Shown here: in pieces, positions 6,437-17,100 of the stretch
Layout: the number at the start of each line of letters is the position of its first letter
Position numbering within the stretch: position 1 is the stretch's first letter
NCBI GenBank assembly: GCA_023663185.1
Contig: JAMPHY010000005.1
Coordinates: 1-64,000 of the forward strand
DNA from: Clostridiales bacterium
GTDB lineage: Bacteria; Bacillota; Clostridia; Lachnospirales; Lachnospiraceae
DNA: 64,000 nt
Reading direction: 5' to 3'
Notes under the pieces: model-generated
What the model was told of the DNA's origin: nothing
Database searches by the model: none
The model's input: the letters and a program-made list of their open reading frames with translations, nothing else
Made by a program: the position numbers and the translations under genes

Positions 6437-7891
6437 ATGAGTAAGCATAGTAGAGAGAAACAACTGAATAGTAACGCGGGTTTTTCGCTGATAGAGCTGC
6501 TTATTGCGGTAATCGTCCTTGCGATTATCATTGTTCCCTTTACACGTTCGTTTATGTCATCGTCGCGCATGAACGGTAATTCCAGAAGGCTGCAGCGTGC
6601 AACGACGGTGGCACAGGATATTATGGAAGGATTGAAGGCGTATAATATTGACGAGCTTAAGGCGCAGTTTGCGTATCCGGAGGATGGGTTTTATGTGATA
6701 GACAATTCGCTTATAAGAGGCGGCACCGCTATAGACACTGTTAAGACGGACGAGGCGGCAGGCATATATTATTTCACGATGAAGGATATCAGGATCCAGA
6801 ACGTGGAGTATGACGCTTTGATTAAGTTAGACGCGTCTGTATATAAGGAAGGAAACTTAAAAAGCGATGATTCCAACAATAAGCATGATAATGCGCTGAA
6901 CACCTCTTACGGACTGGCACAGCCGGGCAGCGTAATCAAGGGCAGGGACGGCAGCTATGTGCAGAGCACGGACATGACTAAAAATGCGCTTACTAAAATC
7001 AGGGATAGTTTCGGGCTTACAGATCCCGACGCGCTGCCGCTGCCGGACGGCGAAGAATTTTCATTTAAGAATTTTAAAAACATGGGCGGAATTGTGGAGC
7101 GCACCATTACGCTTGATATAAATCATACGGGAACTAAGAAGGAAAAGGATGAGGACGGCAATGAAATAGATGTCGATTATTGTAACGCTGCGATTAAGAT
7201 TGAATATAAATGTACATATGGTGGAACGGAGAAGACCATTATAGTTACGGGAGATGATTCCGATCCGTACGCTCCCTGCGGCATGGACATAACCAGCGGT
7301 AATTTTTACCTTTTCTATTATCCGTGCTATGAGGCTAAAGAGGATAATATAGTCATCAACAATAATTCCGGCGGACCGTTTCAGGTATTTATCGTGAAAC
7401 AGGTCGAGATGTCAAGCGAGCTTGACGCCGACGGAAACCAGCAGTCTGTATTGTCGGACTCGCAGCTTGATATTGCAGAGAAACAGTATAAGGTAAATGT
7501 GAATATTAACGATTCGTCAAATGATGTAAAAAATATCGCAATCAGGACTAATCTGGGTATGAATCTGGTTAATTCCACTTATGCGGGCGGCGTGACAAGA
7601 CCTGCGGAAGGAAATATGCCTACCTACGAAGTGGAAAAAGAAGATGGCGATATTAAGTCCCATGTGAAATATCTTCTCAATGGCGTAGATTTGGGAAACA
7701 GTTCAGGCGTAAACGTCTTCGGGCTGGCAGGAACTAAGTTCCGGGGGACAGGCGAAACTAACATAAGGAGCGATAAAATAACTGAGGTTATTTTTGACAT
7801 AGAAATCAGTATCTATAAACAAGGCGCATGTGACGAGGATTTCCCTGAATCACAGCGTATGGTGAGAATAGAAGGAAGTAAGAATAACTGA
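6437..7891 (+). CDS. Large pilin-like protein with class III signal (PilV/GspI-like N-terminus)
   Basis: 484 residues. A 15-residue basic leader ends in Gly, followed by FSLIELLIAVIVLAIIIVPF with Glu at +5, so it should be cut by the prepilin peptidase. The segment RRLQRATTVAQDIMEGLKAY after the helix is like minor pilins of the PilV/GspI type. The remaining ~400 residues are an extracellular domain rich in Asp/Asn without an identified family. Minor pilins are usually 120-200 residues, so this is unusually large. Its TGA overlaps the next ATG by one base, so it is translationally coupled to the PilX-like protein. Confidence 0.82.
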   Translation: MSKHSREKQLNSNAGFSLIELLIAVIVLAIIIVPFTRSFMSSSRMNGNSRRLQRATTVAQDIMEGLKAYNIDELKAQFAYPEDGFYVIDNSLIRGGTAIDTVKTDEAAGIYYFTMKDIRIQNVEYDALIKLDASVYKEGNLKSDDSNNKHDNALNTSYGLAQPGSVIKGRDGSYVQSTDMTKNALTKIRDSFGLTDPDALPLPDGEEFSFKNFKNMGGIVERTITLDINHTGTKKEKDEDGNEIDVDYCNAAIKIEYKCTYGGTEKTIIVTGDDSDPYAPCGMDITSGNFYLFYYPCYEAKEDNIVINNNSGGPFQVFIVKQVEMSSELDADGNQQSVLSDSQLDIAEKQYKVNVNINDSSNDVKNIAIRTNLGMNLVNSTYAGGVTRPAEGNMPTYEVEKEDGDIKSHVKYLLNGVDLGNSSGVNVFGLAGTKFRGTGETNIRSDKITEVIFDIEISIYKQGACDEDFPESQRMVRIEGSKNN

Positions 7892-10347
7892 TGAAAAACG
7901 GAAAAAATTTAACAAACCGGCAAAAAAAGAATAGGGCGTTAGGGAAGGATAACAGGGGTTCGGCGATTGTTCTTGTTATTATTGCGATTGCGCTGATATC
8001 CATACTGGCAAGTACGATCATGTGGGCGTCATATGTGAACTATATGATTAAATTTGCTGATATCAGGAATAAGAACAGTTTCTATTCTTCCGAGACGGTT
8101 GTGGAGCAGATAATGGCGGGCATGCAGCATGAGGCGTCTGCCGCCATAAGCCGCAGTTATCAGGAAGTTATGCAGAACTGGGATAACGACGGAGACGAGG
8201 GCAGTCGCTTTGCCAGATTTACTACAAGCTATCTGGACGCATTGGTCGGCAGCCTGAAATCTTCCGCAGGCAGCGGTTATTATAACAGGGATGTGCTTAA
8301 GTCTTATATTGATGCGGATTTGTTCAATAACGGCGTGGACTTGGCTGAGTGGGATAACCCTGCATATCCGCCTACGATGGAGCTTGTCAATAATTCCACT
8401 TTGGTACTGCATAATATCAGGGTTTCTTATACTGACGAAAACGGCTATGTGTCGATTGTCAATACGGATATCAGCATAGACGTACCTAAGCTGGTGTTTT
8501 ACCAGAATGCCAACATTGATGATTTATACGAGTATGCGCTGATTGCCAATAATGGAATCGTATCAACGTTAGGCTCTTCTACCATAGACGGCAGCGTATA
8601 TGCCGGGGACAGCGACGGTACGGGCGGAATTAACGTGCGCACGGCAACTTCTTTGACAATCAACAACGGCAGCCATGTCATTTCAAAGGGAGATATCAAA
8701 GTAGACGGACCGACTGCGGGCTTTATAGTCCATGGTTCGACCAATTCCGATAATGAAGTATATGCGGCGGGGCTTGATATTACCAGTGGAACTTTGAGTC
8801 TGGACGCCAAGACTTATGTAGCGAACGATTTGATTCTTGCGGGGACGGGCAGCACGGCTACACTGAAAGGTGAATATTACGGCTTCGGAAGTGAAAGATA
8901 CACAGGGCTTAATGCAGGGGAGAGCGTGTCGGCGGATAAAAGCAGCGCCATACTGATAAATGGCAACAGCGCCACGGTGGATATGAGCAACATTACGAAG
9001 TTGATGTTAGCGGGACGCGCATATATAGGACAGCATAAATATAAGGGCAGCACGCTGCTTGATGAAAGCAAGGATAATCCGCCTATACTTATGGGCGAGT
9101 CCATAGCGGTTAAGGGAGACCAGGTTGCGTATCTGGTTCCGGCGGAGTGCATAGGCGTGCTGGACAACGACAAGTCATTAATTGGACAGAATCCGTTGAA
9201 TAAAGAACTTAAAGCGCAGCTGGATAAATATGAAGAAGACTATGCGGCGGATTCGGAACATACTTTTGAAAGAATTGCTTTTAACAAGCCGGTATATAAA
9301 CTGGGTAATAAGCCGCTCAGTTATTTCGGCGTGACTGGCAGCGATAATATCCGTGAAGTGTATGCGCAGTATAATAGCACGGAAGATAAGAATAAGGTCT
9401 TAGTATACTATTATTTGGTTATGGATGAGGATAAAGCAGCCGAATATTTCCAAGAGTATTATAATTTTGTTACCAATAAAGAGACGCTTGACAAATATTT
9501 CGACAAATACGCCACGGGCGGTATCATTCTTGGCGAGTATGGCGCTGAGAACACAAAGTATACGATACTAGGCAACAGCGTAGTAAGCGATGTGCTGGGG
9601 AATCCGGCTTTATATGCGATGAAAAATGCGGCGGAAGAAGAAGGTGAAGGCGGCGGAGCCGGTGCAGGCGCTCCGACGGTTGGTTATCCGGATATAGAGA
9701 TAAACGAGGATAATTCTCAAGAGGTTGATAATACATGGGATAAGACGCAGGTGATGAACTATGCGGCGGAAATTGAGAGCTATTATACCTCGCTTTGCAG
9801 GGATTTGACGAAGGACTGCATAGCAGGGGAAAACCAGAATGTATTTGACAGTATAATCAGATGGCAGGAGGTATATGATTATTTCAATGATCCGGACAAC
9901 GCTTCGCTGATATCCGGCGGAGATCTTGTAGTTACGACATCGGACGGATACAAAGCGGTTGTGACTACTAAAGAGAATTATACGCCCACAGACAGTAAGA
10001 TAAGGCTTATCGTGGCGATAGACAAGAATTATAATCCCCTTGCCCCTGATAGTGTGGTGACCGGCGGGAATGTGACCATAACGAATAATTTTACCGGCTT
10101 GATTATAGCGCAGGGCAAGGTGACAATCGCTAATAATGTTGTGATAAACAGGGATAAGACTAATGTCTATAAAGTGCTTAATACCCCGCTTAAAGAAGGC
10201 AGTCCGAATACGGTGATGGGATTTTTTAAGAATGGCGGCGGAATGCTTTCCGAAGAAGTCACAGAGACTTCTAAAGTGGACGCGTCGGGAACGCTGGATA
10301 TTAACCTGTCGCAGATTGTACGTTACTCTAACTGGATTAAGAAATAG
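7891..10347 (+). CDS. PilX-like minor pilin with very large extracellular domain
   Basis: 818 residues. A basic N-terminus (about 1-22) precedes a hydrophobic segment beginning RGSAIVLVIIAIALISILAS, as in PilX proteins, which typically lack Glu5. The following region (NSFYSSETVVEQIMAGMQHE) also fits the start of PilX-like pilus assembly proteins. Residues about 200-350 and 680-740 have repeated short beta strands with Gly/Asn/Asp turns (for example STIDGSVYAGDSDGTGG and VTGGNVTITNNFTGLIIAQG), suggesting a right-handed beta-helix. A Gly/Ala/Glu-rich linker lies near 585-600. PilX proteins are usually below 250 residues, so the C-terminal body is an added surface module, perhaps adhesive. Confidence 0.75.
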   Translation: MKNGKNLTNRQKKNRALGKDNRGSAIVLVIIAIALISILASTIMWASYVNYMIKFADIRNKNSFYSSETVVEQIMAGMQHEASAAISRSYQEVMQNWDNDGDEGSRFARFTTSYLDALVGSLKSSAGSGYYNRDVLKSYIDADLFNNGVDLAEWDNPAYPPTMELVNNSTLVLHNIRVSYTDENGYVSIVNTDISIDVPKLVFYQNANIDDLYEYALIANNGIVSTLGSSTIDGSVYAGDSDGTGGINVRTATSLTINNGSHVISKGDIKVDGPTAGFIVHGSTNSDNEVYAAGLDITSGTLSLDAKTYVANDLILAGTGSTATLKGEYYGFGSERYTGLNAGESVSADKSSAILINGNSATVDMSNITKLMLAGRAYIGQHKYKGSTLLDESKDNPPILMGESIAVKGDQVAYLVPAECIGVLDNDKSLIGQNPLNKELKAQLDKYEEDYAADSEHTFERIAFNKPVYKLGNKPLSYFGVTGSDNIREVYAQYNSTEDKNKVLVYYYLVMDEDKAAEYFQEYYNFVTNKETLDKYFDKYATGGIILGEYGAENTKYTILGNSVVSDVLGNPALYAMKNAAEEEGEGGGAGAGAPTVGYPDIEINEDNSQEVDNTWDKTQVMNYAAEIESYYTSLCRDLTKDCIAGENQNVFDSIIRWQEVYDYFNDPDNASLISGGDLVVTTSDGYKAVVTTKENYTPTDSKIRLIVAIDKNYNPLAPDSVVTGGNVTITNNFTGLIIAQGKVTIANNVVINRDKTNVYKVLNTPLKEGSPNTVMGFFKNGGGMLSEEVTETSKVDASGTLDINLSQIVRYSNWIKK

Positions 10348-10359
10348 AAGAGGTTAATC

Positions 10360-10911
10360 ATGAAACAGGACAATAAGGGTTATTCTTTGGTAGAAATAAT
10401 AATCGTAATTGCAATTATGGCGATATTGAGCGGGGGAGTATTTTTCTCGATTTATATGGTGTTCGGCGCTAATGCCAAGACCTGCGCCAATGATATAAAA
10501 AATGCGATTTCACAGTGTAAGGTCAATGCCATGGGAAAAAGCGACGCTGCGCTGGAAATCTACAGAGATTCATCCAATCAGTGTATTTATGCTAGACAGT
10601 GGATTAAAGAGGGCGATGATTGGCAGTCCAAAGAGGCTGAAAAAATCAGCAATGCGAAGGTGTATGTCTCCTATACTAAAGACAGCAGCAACAGCGGTAC
10701 ACGCACATATGATGAATTAGATGGTACAAAGTCAATTTTTATAGCTTTTGATAGAAGCTCCGGCGCATTTAAGCCCAGCAAAAAACCGGGTGCGACGGGC
10801 GAAGATGATGTATATACAGGCTTTATAGTGGCGGGCGGAAACCGCAAATATACAATCGAATTAGTCGGATTGACCGGAAAAGTCAGTGTTACGGCAGGAG
10901 TGGATAACTGA
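10360..10911 (+). CDS. Minor prepilin (GspH/FimT-like)
   Basis: 183 residues with a 7-residue leader MKQDNKG and then YSLVEIIIVIAIMAIL, with Glu at +5. The size and the sequence following the helix (NDIKNAISQCKVNAMGKS) match GspH/FimT-type pseudopilins, which sit near the tip of pili and secretion pseudopili. Two cysteines (CANDIKNAISQC) could form a disulfide. It starts 12 nt after the PilX-like gene with AGAGG upstream. In known systems GspH, I, J and K form a tip-initiating complex; the four pilin-like genes 6437-14075 match that set in number. Confidence 0.85.
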   Translation: MKQDNKGYSLVEIIIVIAIMAILSGGVFFSIYMVFGANAKTCANDIKNAISQCKVNAMGKSDAALEIYRDSSNQCIYARQWIKEGDDWQSKEAEKISNAKVYVSYTKDSSNSGTRTYDELDGTKSIFIAFDRSSGAFKPSKKPGATGEDDVYTGFIVAGGNRKYTIELVGLTGKVSVTAGVDN

Positions 10912-10970
10912 TATTAGGTCACGGAAAGGCATGGTGTATCATGAGAAAATTAAGGGAAAGAGGAAACTGC

Positions 10971-13900
10971 ATGAATAATCAGAAGGGCTTTACGATAGTG
11001 GAGCTGCTTATCGGCATGGTTATATTGTCTATCGTTACGGCGGCGCTTACGGGATTCATAGTCTCAAGCTCTAAAAGCTATGCGGCGTCAAATACGGAAA
11101 TCGTAGTGCAGCAGGAATCACAGCTTGCCATGAACCAGATTTCAGATGTGATCATTGATACTACCAGAAGCGTGAACTATGTAGGATATACGGCTGACGG
11201 CAGCGATTCCGAGCAGGTGCTTAAAGACGCCGACTTTACGAAGGATATAGAAGATAAATGCCTTACCATTTATAATGGCGAAGGCAAGATTAAATTAGAC
11301 GCTGACGGCAATCAGGTAAAAGACGCGGAAGGCAACCTGGTCTTCGAGGCGGCCACGGACGAAGACGGCAATTTCTTAGGCAATGGCAATAAAAACTACC
11401 AGATTTATTATGATAAAGATGAAGAACGGCTTTATTTTTCAGAGGCGGAACTTTCTTCACTGAGTTTCCCTGAGAGCGACAGAGTCGTGCTGGCGGAGTT
11501 TGTTAAGGACTTCAATGTGGATCTTTCACAAGTGGAAGAGAAACGCGTCGTAAGCATTTCGATAGAATATGAGTATAATAACAGGGTTTTTAAGACTTCC
11601 AATAACATTACCATTCGCAATAAGGTGTTGGTAAACAATATTGATTTGGAAGTCAACAGATCCGTTGAACTTAAGATAAGACTTAAAGATCCGCTGGTAA
11701 CTTTGGAGCCGAATGAGGATTACAGATTTTCTACGCCGATATTTGAGGGTAAAAATATTATTGATAAGAGTGTGACCTGGTCGATTGTGCCGGATACAGA
11801 AAATACGGCTAATAATCCTACGGCAGCGGATACAGTGTTTACGGACGAGAAGAATGGAGTTATACATATTTCCTCAGCGGAGATGGCTGCAAGCTTCAAG
11901 GTTCAGGTGACGACAAATGCAGTGGATTCTAGCGGAGAGCATGGTACGGCTACGGCGATTGTTCATGTCAAGAGGGTTACGGATATAGATTTTTCTAAAA
12001 TTGACAGCGTTGCGGAAAACCAACCGAATGAAATCTCTGCAGGTTCTGAGATTACCATAATTGCTACGGCAAGCGGCAATCCATATCTTGGAGTTACCTG
12101 TGATAAGTGCGGCGATCCTGTAACCATAGATAAATACGTGGTAAAAGATGAAAAGCCTGCATACGTATGGCAGATAACGCGAAATGACGGCAATATCTGT
12201 ACAATGACTTCAAGCGACCACGGCAAAGCTATGTTTACCATTGCCGCGGGGGCGCAGCCCGGTCAGAAGGTGACGATACAGGCGACGTCGTTATTGTCCG
12301 TAGAGGGAAATGACTATAACAGGCTGTATGCCTCACCCGGCGCACTCAGTACGCTGGCGCCTGTGACCAAAAGTATTACGCTGGAAGTGAAAGATAACAA
12401 GGAAGCGAATATTTCAGTGGGCGGACCAATCAGATACGGTTATTCAAGCCCTATTGGGATAAATGTTCCGGGATTTAATAAGGCAGGTCAGGGTTATTAT
12501 ATAGTATGCGCAAGAATCAGGCCGGTGGACGCAGCCGCGTCAGAACAGGATAAAATAATGCTCTATGGCACTAACGGCTCCGATACATGGCTTACGCCCG
12601 ATTTATTTGCCTTAGACGATATGGATAAGACTTATAATATTTCGATTCAGCTTATTGATCCGCAGGCTCATTTCAATGTGGGTGATGCACTGGTAACTGA
12701 CGTCGTAAATGATTATATAGCTAACTGTGACGCCACAGGTACATACAGAGGCAAATATCCGTCTTCGGATAAGGTTACGGTTCAGCTGAATCCGCCGCTT
12801 ATTACATATGAGTATAAGGGTGATGATTATACGGATAGCCCTTTAAATATTGATACAATGTATGCGGTAAAAGCAGCTGCAAATGCCGGTGAAAAGATGG
12901 TGCAGTATGTAAAAAGCCTCAGTAATGCAAGACCTGAGGCAGTTCAGGGAATCCGTTACAATGTATACAGGCAGGAAAATGGTGAATGGAAGCTTATGTA
13001 CGGCTTTGATGAGAGCGGAAATTATAACATAGGCAATTCGCAGTACGGAGCGATGACGATTAAACCCCGCAGCGATGCGGCAGTGGAGATATCGTTAGAC
13101 CAGAATAATACTATGAACGCTGTCGGAAACTACCGTTGTGTTCCGTATGTAACGTATACGCATACACCGAACGCTGACCACAGCTTTAATGTATATTGGG
13201 CTAATTATAACTATAAAGACCAGTATTACAAACTGCAGACTTATAAAAGGGAAAACAGTACAATTAATATTACGGTAGCAGGCGGCAATATGAGTGATTT
13301 AGTTGTCTATGCTGAGAACAGCCTGCGCAAAGGCGTAACATATTTCCCGCTGCCCACCGATACAAGCTGGAGCGGCTTTACCAAATATTTTAATCTGGGA
13401 GACACTTCGCTACAGCATTATAAAAATGAAGTGTGGCTTAAGCTTTATGAAGACGGAAGCTCCAGTGGAAAGAGTTTTAAGCTTTCCGATATTACATGTC
13501 GGTATATTGCGTCGGAGGGTTCATATGAAATAGAATTTTTCGCCCAATATTATGATTCCTTCTGGAATCGCGATGTAGAACTGTCGGCAGGAAAGTTTAA
13601 GTGGTATCCCGGCGGAAGCGAATGGACTAAGATAGAAAGAGGTCAGCTTGACGAGCAGTATAAGAATGGCAATACTACGCAGATTAAGACAAACGGTAAC
13701 GCTCAAATAAAAATGTTTTCGATGGATAAGGCTGTGTACGCTTATCTGCCGCTGCCGTCGGATTCGGCGTTTACCAGTACAGACAACGGTACTTTCGGCT
13801 TTAATTTAGATACCATAAAGAGCGGTAAGACGCAGGAAGTTACGCCGAATAATTTGTGGATTGGATATATGAATAAAACAACAGATAATCAGGCAACATG

Positions 13901-14075
13901 GGATATACAATGTACGAATGCAATCTGCTCGTATGATGCGGCAACGGCAACATATACTTTGACAATAACTTGTAAAAAGAATGGAGAAAACCAAGAGACA
14001 GAAATGATATTGACCATTAAAGAAGGCACAAGGTCATGGGAATTTAAATCATCTAAACAAATAGAGAAGCAATAG
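10971..14075 (+). CDS. Giant PilW/GspJ-like pilin protein
   Basis: 1034 residues. The preferred start ATG 10971 (AAAGAGG 7 nt upstream) gives the short leader MNNQKG and then FTIVELLIGMVILSIVTAAL with Glu5; an upstream ATG at 10941 would add 10 basic residues. The next segment (EIVVQQESQLAMNQISDVII) is typical of PilW/GspJ. From about residue 230 the protein is a string of beta-rich stretches that look like immunoglobulin-type domains (for example EITIIATASGNPYLGV), with a CDKCGD pair near 385. The C-terminal 300 residues are Tyr/Trp-rich. Normal PilW proteins are 200-350 residues, so about two thirds is an accessory extracellular region. Confidence 0.78.
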   Translation: MNNQKGFTIVELLIGMVILSIVTAALTGFIVSSSKSYAASNTEIVVQQESQLAMNQISDVIIDTTRSVNYVGYTADGSDSEQVLKDADFTKDIEDKCLTIYNGEGKIKLDADGNQVKDAEGNLVFEAATDEDGNFLGNGNKNYQIYYDKDEERLYFSEAELSSLSFPESDRVVLAEFVKDFNVDLSQVEEKRVVSISIEYEYNNRVFKTSNNITIRNKVLVNNIDLEVNRSVELKIRLKDPLVTLEPNEDYRFSTPIFEGKNIIDKSVTWSIVPDTENTANNPTAADTVFTDEKNGVIHISSAEMAASFKVQVTTNAVDSSGEHGTATAIVHVKRVTDIDFSKIDSVAENQPNEISAGSEITIIATASGNPYLGVTCDKCGDPVTIDKYVVKDEKPAYVWQITRNDGNICTMTSSDHGKAMFTIAAGAQPGQKVTIQATSLLSVEGNDYNRLYASPGALSTLAPVTKSITLEVKDNKEANISVGGPIRYGYSSPIGINVPGFNKAGQGYYIVCARIRPVDAAASEQDKIMLYGTNGSDTWLTPDLFALDDMDKTYNISIQLIDPQAHFNVGDALVTDVVNDYIANCDATGTYRGKYPSSDKVTVQLNPPLITYEYKGDDYTDSPLNIDTMYAVKAAANAGEKMVQYVKSLSNARPEAVQGIRYNVYRQENGEWKLMYGFDESGNYNIGNSQYGAMTIKPRSDAAVEISLDQNNTMNAVGNYRCVPYVTYTHTPNADHSFNVYWANYNYKDQYYKLQTYKRENSTINITVAGGNMSDLVVYAENSLRKGVTYFPLPTDTSWSGFTKYFNLGDTSLQHYKNEVWLKLYEDGSSSGKSFKLSDITCRYIASEGSYEIEFFAQYYDSFWNRDVELSAGKFKWYPGGSEWTKIERGQLDEQYKNGNTTQIKTNGNAQIKMFSMDKAVYAYLPLPSDSAFTSTDNGTFGFNLDTIKSGKTQEVTPNNLWIGYMNKTTDNQATWDIQCTNAICSYDAATATYTLTITCKKNGENQETEMILTIKEGTRSWEFKSSKQIEKQ

Positions 14076-14105
14076 TCATACAGTATTAGGAAATAGGGTG
14101 ATAAA

Positions 14106-17100
14106 ATGAACAAACCAAAAAGAACCAGGAGAAATTACATAGCGAGACCGAAAGTGAGTAAGAAACTTATCATGTCAACGATTGCGTCAGTGCTTGTTCT
14201 TGTAATAACAGCGACGTTGATTTGGAATGCTGTGAAAATATCGGTTCCCGTTGAGGCGGAGAGATTGAGCGGCGTCGATCAGGCTCTAAAAGACCACGGC
14301 AGCGGAGAGGCTTTTATCATTCTGGATATTGTGGCAGGGGATAACGGAATGGATTATCCCGGCACGATAGGCTATCTGACAAGCGGACAGGCGCCGATTG
14401 TAAAGGAGCTTGAGGCGCTTTTTAAGGATGCTGCCGCCGCAGATGATGAATTTACTATTGATGATGATAAGTATAATTTAAAGATATATAAAGGCAGTGG
14501 TGATAAAGGCAGAGGGGATGAGATAGTTAAACTATTGGAGAAATACGGCATTACGAATGATGATGATTTTAATTATGAAGAAAGTCTGACAGGCGGAAAC
14601 GGCTGGATTAAAATTCATGATGCTGATGAATCTATTTATCAGAGTCTTAAGGAGGATATTGAAAAGGGCGAAGATAACAAAAGCAACTATTGGGGCACTG
14701 TTGTATATGCGAAATTTGAAGAAGATGAAGATGGCAACGGTGAGTATATGTTGGTGTCAGAAATAGGCAAGACAGAAACTTCGTCGCTGCAGATGTTTGC
14801 TTTTGAGTCTGCATCATATTATGCAGCAGACGGACTTTTGCTTGAAGGATACCAGCTTAAGAATACGGAACCTGTTACAATTAATGACGAGACTATTGAG
14901 GATGGTACTTATACTGTAGACAATGACACTTATGTTTATAAGCAGGATGAGAATGGCAACTATATTAATTGCGGAACGATAGGCTCGATTGTTGAAAGTA
15001 GGAATGAGAGAAAGGCTGAGATTCAAGCATATATAGAGAGATATGAGGAAGCAAAAAAGAGATTTGAAGAAGAAGTGCTGGCGCCGTGGGAAGCTGATAA
15101 TGAGGCTTGGATAAATAGCGGCGGAAGTGAAAGCAGTGAGACACAGAGCAGTGGAAGTGAAAGCAGTGAGACACAGAGCGGCGGAAGTGAAAATGAAAGT
15201 GGAAGCACAGTCGAAGGCAGCGGAAACGAAAGTGGAAGCACAGTCGAAGCTGACGGAATTGAAGGCGAAAGTACAGATACCCCGGTTACAGTCAGCGAAA
15301 GTACAGATACCTCGGTTACAGTCAGTGAAAGTACGGTCAGCGATCAAACCAGGGCCAGTATAATCCATTCAGGCTGGATGAAATTTGTTGCTGATGAGGA
15401 AGCACTTGCTGAGAATTTGGATGAATCTTTAACTGAAACAACTCCATCTTCGAATGAAGAACCGGCGACTACGTCTTTAGGTGAAGGTGAAGCAGACGGA
15501 GACAGTGAGAACTCAGTCGATGATGGAAGCAAAGATAATGAGACGCTGGATGAAGAGAGCGGAAGCACAGAAGGCGGCGATAGCGAAGGCACAGGTACAA
15601 CGGACGGTGAAGGAGAAAGCGACAACGGCGGAAGCACAGGTACAGATACAGGCAGCACCGGCGAAGATGCGGTTCCAGGCGGCGACGACACAGGTACAAC
15701 GGATGGTGCAGGTGAAGGAGAAGGCGACAACGGCGAAGGCACAGGTACAACAAGTACAGTTGAAGATGGCACAGATACAGTCGAAGACGGCACAAGTGAA
15801 GACGGCGACGGCACAAGTGAAGACGGCGACGGCACAAGTGAAGACGGCGACGGCACAAGTGAAGGCGGACTGAAAGATCCAGGTCCTAAGCCCGAATTTA
15901 AGTTTGAAGAATCCGCTCCGGAAGGATACAATATAGAAACCGGAGAAGATGAAGAATATGAAGAAGAATATATAATAGTAGAGTTTGAGCATGTAAGCGC
16001 TGAGAACGATGAGGAACTGCTGGAAGGTCTTTATCTGCCCGGAGATGGAGAGTATGAGTATAGGGAAGTCGCTGATGAAGAAGATGAAGGGATTATGCTG
16101 CTTGCGGACGGCATTGAGGTTAAAGATGGTGATGACCAGACAATTGACGATATACCTGATGAAAACACCTTTGTTTATGTAGGTCAGGGCGGCACCCATA
16201 CGATAACAATGGACAATACAGATACAGCAGATAAGGTTCTTGTCTATGGCGCGCCTACATATTTCCGCTGCTATAGTAAGGATTTAATAAAAGAATATGC
16301 GCTATGCGACAACGGAATAAATATTCAGATAAATGTGAAAACAGCGGGTGAAGTAACGCCTGATGACGTCGCATATGCTGATTTAATATATATTGAAGAT
16401 TTCGGCTGCATATCTGGCGACGAAGATATCAGTTCCAGGGTTATGTACGATATTATTGACCGTACTGTCAATGATATGCTGCCTGTAATTGTGGATTATT
16501 CCGTATCAAAAGGCGGCTCGGTGGAGGACAAGAATTATAAGGGTAGAATTTATCAGCAACTTGGCAGCATTTTACAGATGACAGATTTAGATTCATTCTT
16601 TTTCGACATGGGCGAAGACATAGACGAAAAGATTGAGAATATGCTGATGAATTCTGGCTCTGATGAATATGGTGTGGTGTCTTATGAGAGTGAAAACTGG
16701 GCGAGCAGGAATGTATATGTTACGCCAACCGGTATCTTTAAGGATAGAGCTAATTTTAACACTCCATTTGGAGAAGATGGTACAGAGTCTCTGGAAGGCT
16801 ATAAAGAAGTAAAAGCCGCCATTGATATGGAGAATAGGCAGAATGGCACGGAACTTGATCCGCCCAGCAGGGCTATGGCGATTCAGTACATAATTAATTA
16901 CGCCAACGGCTTTATAGGCGACTTTAGGAATTTCACAGTGCTTGAACTCCAGCCGGCCACAGGTGAATCTAACCTTAATACGAGGAAGGATTCAAGGGAT
17001 CATACGATTTTCTTTTGGAGAAGACCGGGTGCGGCAGGTTCGGGTCAGCAGCTGTTAAGGAGCCGCCAGCTTATAGATATTGAGGTGGAAACTGAGTCTG

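Noticed and set aside
15344-15931. Long Pro/Ser-rich minus-strand frame in the giant surface protein gene
   Set aside because: It is the antisense of the Glu/Gly/Thr/Asp repeat region; low-complexity coding repeats keep all frames open.
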